Shown here piece after piece: positions 1 through 5,109 of a DNA stretch of 6,047 nucleotides. Positions within the stretch are counted from its first letter, which is position 1; every line of letters starts with the position of its first letter. The notes beneath the pieces are model-generated. The model did not search any database, had not been told where the DNA came from, and saw only the letters and a list, made by a program, of their open reading frames with translations. The position numbers and the translations under genes are program-made. Location: NCBI GenBank assembly GCA_002171085.1, contig NHGV01000002.1:16040-22086 (forward strand), written 5' to 3'. This DNA is from Pelagibacteraceae bacterium TMED146 (GTDB lineage: Bacteria > Pseudomonadota > Alphaproteobacteria > Pelagibacterales > Pelagibacteraceae).

Positions 1-495
1 TGAGTCTATAACTCTTAAAATTTCATCAAAATTTCTACCTGTAGCCATTGGATAGCTTAAAATTAATTTAATTTTTTTATCTGGACCAACGATATAAACA
101 TTTCTCACGGTTTGATTATCTACTGCTGTTCTGCCCTCTGAACTATTGCCTAATGAGGTAGGCAACATTCCGTAAAGTTTAGATACAGATAATTCTTTAT
201 CGCCAATTAAAGGATAGCTTGGCTTATGTCCTGTTACATCCAAAATATCCTGAGACCATTTTTTGTGATCTTCAACAGGGTCAACACTTAGACCTAAAAT
301 TTTTACTTCTCTTTTGTCAAATTCATTTTTTACAGATTCTAATGCACCTAATTCTGTAGTACATACAGGTGTGAAATTCTTTGGGTGAGAAAATAATACA
401 ACCCAACTATCTCCAGCCCAGTCATAAAAATTAATTTTTCCGATTGTAGTTTCTGCATCAAAGTTTGGTGCAGTATCATTTATTTTTAACGTCAT
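1..495 (-). CDS. 1-Cys peroxiredoxin (Prx6-type), 3' end beyond the window
   Basis: Thiol peroxidase expected to reduce hydrogen peroxide and organic or lipid hydroperoxides in the cytoplasm. The 165 codons visible read open to the left edge; Prx6-type proteins are usually about 210-220 residues, so the C-terminal quarter is missing. The peroxidatic site is clear at residues 38-48, PKNFTPVCTTE, giving Pro38, Thr42 and Cys45. The conserved active-site arginine is Arg131 in TVRNVYIVGPD, and the stretch ATGRNFDEILRVIDS (residues 151-165) is typical of the Prx6 branch. No second cysteine occurs in the visible part, in keeping with a 1-Cys enzyme, although the missing tail could hold one. The start ATG at 493-495 is well placed behind AAAGGA, seven bases upstream. 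It is divergent from the Lrp-type regulator and has a structured leader. Family assignment is firm; the exact physiological reductant is unknown. Confidence 0.93.
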   Translation of the reverse strand, partial: MTLKINDTAPNFDAETTIGKINFYDWAGDSWVVLFSHPKNFTPVCTTELGALESVKNEFDKREVKILGLSVDPVEDHKKWSQDILDVTGHKPSYPLIGDKELSVSKLYGMLPTSLGNSSEGRTAVDNQTVRNVYIVGPDKKIKLILSYPMATGRNFDEILRVIDS

Positions 496-502
496 AATTT
501 AA

Positions 503-508
503 TCCTTT
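503..508 (-). promoter_or_regulatory. Shine-Dalgarno site of the peroxiredoxin gene
   Basis: On the minus strand this reads AAAGGA, followed by seven bases and then the ATG at 493-495. It is the only obvious Shine-Dalgarno sequence in the window. The surrounding octamer AUAAAGGA (positions 510-503) can pair, with one mismatch, with UCCCUUAU in the loop of the leader hairpin just upstream (positions 550-543). Confidence 0.75.
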
Positions 509-514
509 ATTTTG

Positions 515-585
515 CAGTTCAGTTTTTAACTACCTAGTGAAGATAAGGGAGTAACCATAGCTCACTAGGTAGCATTACCGAACTA
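515..585 (-). other. Two-part stem-loop in the peroxiredoxin leader, candidate cis-regulatory RNA
   Basis: A perfect 11-bp inverted repeat, CTACCTAGTGA at 530-540 and TCACTAGGTAG at 562-572, encloses a 21-base loop. Outside it, positions 515-523 pair with 577-585 to make a 9-bp outer stem in minus-strand RNA with two G-U pairs, separated from the inner stem by a 4/6-base internal loop (573-576 and 524-529). Read as plus-strand RNA, the outer stem has an A-C mismatch (521/579) and a C-A mismatch (515/585), so the minus strand, the leader of the peroxiredoxin gene, folds better. It ends six bases before the Shine-Dalgarno region. No T-run follows, so it does not look like an intrinsic terminator. 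The alternative is a DNA operator in the divergent promoter region. I do not recognise it as a named RNA family. Confidence 0.55.
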
Positions 586-597
586 ATGATTATTTAG

Positions 598-603
598 AAT
601 ATA
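598..603 (-). promoter_or_regulatory. Possible -10 box for the peroxiredoxin transcript
   Basis: TATATT on the minus strand, placed so that transcription would begin near position 590, just before the outer stem of the leader hairpin (585). No convincing -35 hexamer is seen at the normal spacing. In such A+T-rich DNA this could be chance. Confidence 0.25.
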
Positions 604-691
604 ATCCTAATAAATCAATATTTAGTAGCAAAATAAGTTAATATTGAATAAAATAGTTTTTAAACTAATAATTTATTGCTATTATAACAAA

Positions 692-697
692 TATAAT
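692..697 (+). promoter_or_regulatory. Possible -10 box for the Lrp/AsnC-type regulator gene
   Basis: An exact TATAAT lies 20 bases before the ATG at 718, which would give a leader of about 14 bases without a Shine-Dalgarno sequence. The -35 region at the usual distance (about 669-674) is only weakly like the consensus. The A+T richness of 584-717 makes this call tentative. Confidence 0.3.
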
Positions 698-717
698 TAG
701 TAAAATATTTTAATATT

Positions 718-1176
718 ATGAAAGAAATCGATAAAAAAATTCTACAAATTCTTCAGGAAAATGGGGAGATGTCAATGGAAGAGCTTGGATCCAAAGTTAA
801 TTTATCTCCCTCTCCTTGTTACAGAAGAGTTAAGAATTTAAAGGACGCGGGCTTTATAGATAAGAGCGTTGCGGTTCTGAATAAACAAAAACTAAATTTA
901 GAACGCCCTTACTTTGTTCATATTAAAACCACCAGCCATAATAAAGAATGGACAGATCAGTTTAAAAAGATTGTAAAAGAAACGCCTCAAATTGTTGAGT
1001 GTCACCGATTAATGGGTGAGGTTGATTATCTATTAAAGGTAAGATTGAAAAACTCTGAAAGTTACAATGAATTTTATTTTGATCTCATTAACAAAATTGA
1101 CTTTGCAAGTGTGAGTGGTTTTCCATCTTTAGAGGAATTAAAGGAGACAACTGTACTCCCTTTAGATTATGTTTAA
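718..1176 (+). CDS. Lrp/AsnC-family transcriptional regulator
   Basis: A 152-residue DNA-binding regulator of the leucine-responsive/AsnC family, which usually form dimers to octamers and respond to amino acids or related metabolites. The N-terminal winged helix-turn-helix covers about residues 3-55: IDKKILQILQENG is the classic opening and LSPSPCYRRVKNLKDAGFI (29-47) is the recognition-helix region. The RAM/ligand-binding domain follows, about 64-140, with the conserved GEVDYLLKV (100-108) that shapes the effector pocket. Length is normal for the family, and the ATG at 718 gives the standard N-terminus, so I keep it despite lacking a Shine-Dalgarno sequence. It is divergent from the peroxiredoxin gene and its stop abuts the stop of the convergent DUF4396-like gene. 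Members often control a neighbouring gene or themselves; here the target and effector are unknown. Confidence 0.93.
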   Translation: MKEIDKKILQILQENGEMSMEELGSKVNLSPSPCYRRVKNLKDAGFIDKSVAVLNKQKLNLERPYFVHIKTTSHNKEWTDQFKKIVKETPQIVECHRLMGEVDYLLKVRLKNSESYNEFYFDLINKIDFASVSGFPSLEELKETTVLPLDYV

Positions 1177-1617
1177 TTAGTGACAGGCCTCTCCAAATTT
1201 TTTTAATCTCCAGTAATTATAAGGCCATGGAGTAAGAAAGCCTACAATTAACATAATAGGAACTACCCACCACGTTAATATAGCACCACCAGTTAGAAAG
1301 TAATCAGTCGCATTCATAGCAACCTCCATAGAGATCATTGAAATAAAACTCATACCAATTGCTACTTTAAAGGCCTCTTTTAATGAAAATTGCTGTCTCA
1401 TTAAAATAATTGTTTCAAGAATAATACTTGTAATTAGACCATTGATAATCGCAAGAGTCATAATCCCTAAAACTGGAAATGGAATTTTAGTTATTTGAAA
1501 AAAAAGTATAGTTCCAAAATCCCCAATAGCACAACCTATTAAACACCACATGGTATTTTTGGCACTTCTTTTCCAAGTGTGTTTACATGACCAATGGAAT
1601 GAATTTATTTCACTCAT
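1177..1617 (-). CDS. DUF4396-like small integral membrane protein
   Basis: A 146-residue membrane protein of unknown function. Four hydrophobic segments are visible, about residues 23-41, 48-72, 82-103 and 114-132. Features recalled from DUF4396 proteins are CLIGCAIGDFG (25-35), MEVAMNATDYFLTGGA (97-112) and PWPYNYWRLKKFGEACH (130-146). Acidic residues sit inside or at the edges of the predicted helices: Asp33, Glu68, Glu98 and Asp105. Cysteines and histidines cluster near the ends (Cys11, His13, Cys25, Cys29, Cys145, His146). This pattern could suit metal or ion handling, but that is inference only. The start ATG at 1615-1617 has no Shine-Dalgarno sequence. It follows the helicase gene on the same strand after 45 bases and may share its transcript. 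Confidence 0.75.
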   Translation of the reverse strand: MSEINSFHWSCKHTWKRSAKNTMWCLIGCAIGDFGTILFFQITKIPFPVLGIMTLAIINGLITSIILETIILMRQQFSLKEAFKVAIGMSFISMISMEVAMNATDYFLTGGAILTWWVVPIMLIVGFLTPWPYNYWRLKKFGEACH

Positions 1618-1662
1618 AATTGAATTATTAAAATATTATTTTAAAATAGTCAAAAAATAAAA

Positions 1663-3003
1663 TTATCTTTTTTTTGACTTAAATTTATTTCTTTTATTAA
1701 AACGTTTAATTGTTTCTTTTTTTCGTTTAGAGAATTTAGAATTTTTACTAAATTTTGATTTTTTATTTTTAAAACTACTTTGATTTTTTTCTTTAAAATT
1801 TTTATTTTTAAACTTATCACTTCTATCACGTGACTTAAATTTTCTATTATTGCCAAATCTTTTTTTGCCCTTGAATGATCTATCATTCCTATCTTGACTT
1901 TCGTTAAGTGATGTTTTTTTTCCAGGATATAAAATTTTTTCAATTTCTTTCCACTTTCGATTATCACTTTTTGTAACATAACTCCAAGCTTGTCCTTTTG
2001 CACCCGCTCGTCCTGTTCTACCAATTCGATGAATAAAATCTTCAGCTTGTTGAGGTAAATCATAATTAATGACATGCTCAATATTTGGAATATCTAATCC
2101 CCTAGCCGCAACATCAGTTGCAACAAGAATTTGAATTTTATTCGATCTAAATTTTTTAATTACAGCTGATCTTTTATTTTGCCTAAGATCACCATGAATT
2201 GAGTCAGCATCAAATCCTTCTTTATAAAGTTGTTTAGCAAGTTTTTTTGCACCTCTTTTAGTTTTAACAAAAACTAACATTAAACCATGCTTTTCTTGTA
2301 TATGCTTTACAAGGTAAGGAAATTTTTCGTCATTAGATAAGTTAATTATTTTTTGTTCAATTTTAGGAATGTTATTTTGGCCTTCTTCAACAGTTACTCT
2401 TTCCGGGTTGTTTAAATACTTAGAAGATAATTTTTCTATACTTTTGGAAATGGTTGCTGAAAACATCAGTGTTTGTTTTTCTTTTGGAATAAATTTTAAA
2501 ATTTTATCTATTTGAATACTAAAACCCATGTCCAACATACGGTCCATTTCATCTAGTATTAAAAAATTTGCTTTAGAAAGATCTAAGCTTTTTTTATTCA
2601 AATGATCATTTACTCGCCCTGGTGTTCCAATAATAATCTGAGGGTTTGATCTTAATCGGTTTAATTGTTTGCCCATAGGTTCGCCACCAACCAATGATAA
2701 ACATTTTACCTTTGATTTACTTACTAATAATGTTTGAATGACAGTCTCTATTTGCTTAGCTAGTTCGCGTGTTGGTGCTAAAATAATTGCTCGTTTACAT
2801 TTGTTATTAAGCACCATTTCAATTAAAGGAATACAAAAAGCGGCGGTCTTTCCTGTACCTGTGTGAGCCGAGCCTAAAACATCTCGTGAATTGAGAATTA
2901 GAGGTATGGCTTTTGCTTGGACAGATGTTGGTTTTTTAAAATTAATTTTTGCTAAAGATACATTTAGATCTTTATGTAAATTAAGTTCTTGGAAATTTTG
3001 CAA
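1663..3003 (-). CDS. DEAD-box ATP-dependent RNA helicase (RhlE-like) with DEMD motif II
   Basis: A 446-residue cytoplasmic RNA helicase that would unwind RNA duplexes in ribosome assembly, mRNA decay or growth in the cold. Motifs are in order: the Q-motif with FQELNL at 4-9 and Gln29, AHTGTGKT (46-53, Walker A), PTREL (77-81), GG (106-107), TPGR (127-130), DEMD (151-154, motif II), SAT (182-184), LVFVKT (243-248), ATDVAARGLD (295-304) and HRIGRTGR (325-332). Motif II has Met in place of the usual Ala; the catalytic Asp-Glu pair is kept, so activity is expected. Residues from about 362 to the end form a Lys/Arg/Asn/Ser/Phe-rich, low-complexity tail, probably disordered and RNA-binding, as is common in RhlE-type helicases. 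The start matches the family N-terminus but lacks a Shine-Dalgarno sequence. The exact subfamily (RhlE rather than CsdA or SrmB) is a judgement from motif context. Confidence 0.95.
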   Translation of the reverse strand: MQNFQELNLHKDLNVSLAKINFKKPTSVQAKAIPLILNSRDVLGSAHTGTGKTAAFCIPLIEMVLNNKCKRAIILAPTRELAKQIETVIQTLLVSKSKVKCLSLVGGEPMGKQLNRLRSNPQIIIGTPGRVNDHLNKKSLDLSKANFLILDEMDRMLDMGFSIQIDKILKFIPKEKQTLMFSATISKSIEKLSSKYLNNPERVTVEEGQNNIPKIEQKIINLSNDEKFPYLVKHIQEKHGLMLVFVKTKRGAKKLAKQLYKEGFDADSIHGDLRQNKRSAVIKKFRSNKIQILVATDVAARGLDIPNIEHVINYDLPQQAEDFIHRIGRTGRAGAKGQAWSYVTKSDNRKWKEIEKILYPGKKTSLNESQDRNDRSFKGKKRFGNNRKFKSRDRSDKFKNKNFKEKNQSSFKNKKSKFSKNSKFSKRKKETIKRFNKRNKFKSKKR

Positions 3004-3077
3004 TGAAATAATTTTCGTAAATCGTTAGTTTGCCAGCTTAGACACTTTTAAATTAGCAAAGTCAACAAAATAGAAGA

Positions 3078-3830
3078 TTATTTCAATGGACGACTTATTA
3101 GTTTGTTCAAAGGCTGTTCTTTGTCACCTTCTACACCAATTGGCATACCTTTATATCTTTTAAAATTTGATTTTGTTCCAAACAAGAAATCCCAAAAACT
3201 AAAAATAGCACAATAGTTAGAATCAGTTTCTTTTCGTCTTTTATGATGGTGCACCCAGTGAATAGATGGTGTAACAATTACGTAAGATAATATTCTTTCT
3301 AAATTATTAGGTAATTTAATATTTGAATGGTGAAAGGCAGAACTAATTAAAACTAAAGCTTCAATGAGTAACAAGTTTACCAAAGTAATATTAAATGTCA
3401 TAATTATAGCGCATCTTACTAAAGTACTTAAAATAACTTCACCAAAATGAAATCTCAAACCTGATGATACATCTAATGTTTCATCAAGATGGTGGACATG
3501 ATGAAATCTCCATAAAAATTTTATTTCATGATTAGCTCGGTGCCAAAAATATAAAAAAATATCATAAATAACTAAATGAAAGATAAATAGGCCAATCACA
3601 TTATTAATAACAAATGTATTATGAAAATTTAAAGTCGTTGCATAAATTGTGATCGGTAGAATTAATATTGGTGTTAAACCAATATTGAGCAGCCAAAGAA
3701 AAATATTTTTAAATGATCTGGTTAATTTTTTTGTTAAAGAAGCTTTTTCATTTGGGAAAGCGTTTTCTAACAAAATAAATAAAAAAAGAGCAATTCCAAC
3801 AAATAATACTTTTTGATTTAATATTTCCAT
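3078..3830 (-). CDS. Fatty acid hydroxylase/sterol desaturase superfamily membrane protein
   Basis: A 250-residue integral-membrane, probably di-iron oxygenase, of the superfamily that hydroxylates or desaturates sterols, fatty acids, carotenoids and ether lipids. The histidine clusters that ligate iron are all present: HRANH (97-101, HX3H, preceded by Asp90), HHVHH (110-114), RFHFGE with His128 (126-131), FHHSN (166-170) and HWVHHH (191-196). Hydrophobic spans are near residues 7-22, 43-65, 75-96 and 133-164. The length is normal. The start ATG (3828-3830) shares one base with the TAA of the upstream dehydrogenase-like gene, reading TAATG, which points to translational coupling. The substrate cannot be told from sequence; a membrane lipid or other hydrophobic compound is likely. 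The helicase follows on the same strand after 74 bases in which I see no convincing terminator. Confidence 0.9.
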   Translation of the reverse strand: MEILNQKVLFVGIALFLFILLENAFPNEKASLTKKLTRSFKNIFLWLLNIGLTPILILPITIYATTLNFHNTFVINNVIGLFIFHLVIYDIFLYFWHRANHEIKFLWRFHHVHHLDETLDVSSGLRFHFGEVILSTLVRCAIIMTFNITLVNLLLIEALVLISSAFHHSNIKLPNNLERILSYVIVTPSIHWVHHHKRRKETDSNYCAIFSFWDFLFGTKSNFKRYKGMPIGVEGDKEQPLNKLISRPLK

Positions 3831-4909
3831 TATTTCTTACTCATCTCCCATAAGGCAGAATTGCCATTAGATAACAAATAAATTTTTCCTTTAGGTCCAA
3901 TTTTTATATCTCGAATTCTTCCAATATTATCTTTAAAAATAACCACTTCTTTTCCTACTTTATTATCACTAACAAACTCCAACTTTCTTAACGATTGATT
4001 CCTAAGTGATGTCATTAAGATATGACCATTCCATTCTTCAAATTCAATGCCTTTGTAAATTTGTACCGCACTTACTGCGATGGATGGAACCCAAGTATAT
4101 AACGGATTGGTAAATCTTTTATCCCACTTTTGAACTTCGCCACATTTTGTCATGCTATAATTCGTGCCACCCCAGCACCAAATTTTCCAACCATAATTTT
4201 CCGCAAATTTAACTTCTCCAAAAAAATCGCCACCTCTTGCCCCGTGGTTTGAAATGTAAACTTTATTATTAAAAGGAGATAGTGTCATACCCTGAGGATT
4301 TCTAATTCCAATTTGATAAACCTCAGGCAACCAATCAGATTTACTCTTAAACTTTGGATTTTCTTTTGGAACAGAACCATCAAGGTTAATTCTTATAATA
4401 CTTCCTGGATGCTTCTTAGAATCTTGAGCAATGTTATCTCCGCCTCTCTCACCTGCACTTGCATACAGGTATTTATTATCTTGGATCACCATTCTACATC
4501 CAAAATGGTAACCAGAATTAATTGGTGGATTGGCCTGAAAAATATTCTTAAAATTTAAATTTGTTTTAGAAAATTTGGCTTTTGCAATTGATGTGCTCGT
4601 TTTGCCATCTCCTCTATCTTCAGTATAACAAATATAAATATAATCTTGGTATTTTAGAATTTCTAATAAACCACCTTGCCCATCTACTTTATAACCAAGA
4701 TTGTGTTTAATATTTTTTTTAGATCCATCTTTAATATTAACTAACAAAATTTCACCCTCCTTTTCACTGATGATTATCTCTTCGTCATTAATGAAAGATA
4801 AGCCCCATGGATTACTAAGTGCTATAATTTTTTTTAATTTAAAACTTTCGTTAGCATGTGCAGTATTAAAGAAAATAAGTAGAAGTAATAAAATTTTTAA
4901 AGTTTTCAT
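3830..4909 (-). CDS. Exported PQQ-dependent sugar dehydrogenase-like beta-propeller (glucose/sorbosone dehydrogenase family)
   Basis: A 359-residue protein with a signal peptide (basic start, hydrophobic residues 5-14, likely cleavage after AHA at 17-19), so probably periplasmic. The rest matches the six-bladed propeller of soluble glucose dehydrogenase/YliI (Asd)-type enzymes, which use PQQ to oxidise aldose sugars: NPWGLSF (33-39), GQGGLLEI (77-84), YHFGCRM (134-140, with the expected catalytic His135), SAGERGGDN (151-159), IRNPQGMTLSP (202-212), NHGARGGD (221-228) and the C-terminal RIRDIKIGPKGKIYLL (331-346). Family members often have EHG where this has NHG at 221-223. Extra cysteines at 245 and 256 could form a disulphide. 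The ATG at 4907-4909 is the first giving an intact signal peptide, without a Shine-Dalgarno sequence. It leads a coupled pair with the hydroxylase-like gene. Many homologues have no proven substrate, and PQQ use is inferred. Confidence 0.88.
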   Translation of the reverse strand: MKTLKILLLLLIFFNTAHANESFKLKKIIALSNPWGLSFINDEEIIISEKEGEILLVNIKDGSKKNIKHNLGYKVDGQGGLLEILKYQDYIYICYTEDRGDGKTSTSIAKAKFSKTNLNFKNIFQANPPINSGYHFGCRMVIQDNKYLYASAGERGGDNIAQDSKKHPGSIIRINLDGSVPKENPKFKSKSDWLPEVYQIGIRNPQGMTLSPFNNKVYISNHGARGGDFFGEVKFAENYGWKIWCWGGTNYSMTKCGEVQKWDKRFTNPLYTWVPSIAVSAVQIYKGIEFEEWNGHILMTSLRNQSLRKLEFVSDNKVGKEVVIFKDNIGRIRDIKIGPKGKIYLLSNGNSALWEMSKK

Positions 4910-4953
4910 AAATATTTATTACTAGTAAAATATCTCTTTTGTAAGGATTTGTT

Positions 4954-5047
4954 AACCTCATTCCTAGAATTTAAAAGGGGGAGAATTTATAACACTTAAG
5001 AATGAGGTTCGCCGCTTAAGTATCATTGGATCTCATTTTGTTAAGTG
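4954..5047 (+). other. Mutually exclusive hairpins in the divergent gap, candidate leader switch of the channel gene
   Basis: Two competing folds can be read. Fold 1: AACCTCATTC (4954-4963) pairs perfectly over 10 bp with GAATGAGGTT (5000-5009). Fold 2: CACTTAA (4993-4999) pairs perfectly with TTAAGTG (5041-5047), and inside it 5001-5010 pairs with 5028-5037 over 10 bp including two G-U pairs, leaving a 17-base loop. Positions 5001-5009 are used by both, so the folds exclude each other. Read from the minus strand, the inner helix of fold 2 has two A-C mismatches instead of G-U pairs, which favours a plus-strand transcript leading to the channel gene 62 bases on. After fold 2 comes AACCTTTTATT, only a weak terminator-like tail. 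No promoter was located upstream of 4954. The perfect repeat could instead be a DNA operator. Confidence 0.45.
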
Positions 5048-5068
5048 AACCTTTTATTACAATCTTGT

Positions 5069-5091
5069 GACCTTTATTTTAAATAAATGTC
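5069..5091. repeat. Imperfect A+T-rich dyad upstream of the channel gene
   Basis: GACCTTTATTT (5069-5079) and AAATAAATGTC (5081-5091) are inverted around T5080 with one mismatch in 11 pairs. It lies 18 bases ahead of the channel ATG, where a regulator could block or aid transcription. The TATATATATA run at 5094-5103 could serve as a -10 region, which would make the channel mRNA nearly leaderless. Both readings are tentative in such A+T-rich DNA. Confidence 0.3.
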
Positions 5092-5109
5092 CCTATATAT
5101 ATAGCTGTC

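Noticed and set aside
584..717. The A+T-rich divergent gap as a replication origin or small RNA locus
   Set aside because: No DnaA-box-like repeats and no stable hairpin beyond the leader element; A+T richness alone is the background in this window.
1628..1644. Perfect palindrome TTAAAAT-ATT-ATTTTAA between the helicase and DUF4396 genes
   Set aside because: It is made only of A and T, has no G-C pairs and no T-run after it on the minus strand, so a terminator call is not supported; chance is likely in this composition.
1650..2081. A 143-residue lysine/isoleucine-rich open frame on the minus strand
   Set aside because: It overlaps the helicase 3' end in another frame. The helicase frame has the full motif set, and this frame is a by-product of the A-rich codons of the basic tail.
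3029..3060. TTTGC/GCAAA inverted repeat between the hydroxylase and helicase genes
   Set aside because: Only five base pairs with a 22-base loop and no T-tract; too weak to call a terminator or processing site.
4313..4558. An 81-residue plus-strand open frame
   Set aside because: It lies wholly inside the propeller dehydrogenase gene on the opposite strand and shows no recognisable domain.
4701..4925. A 74-residue plus-strand open frame
   Set aside because: It is antisense to the signal peptide and first blade of the dehydrogenase gene. Its hydrophobic look comes from the complementary strand.
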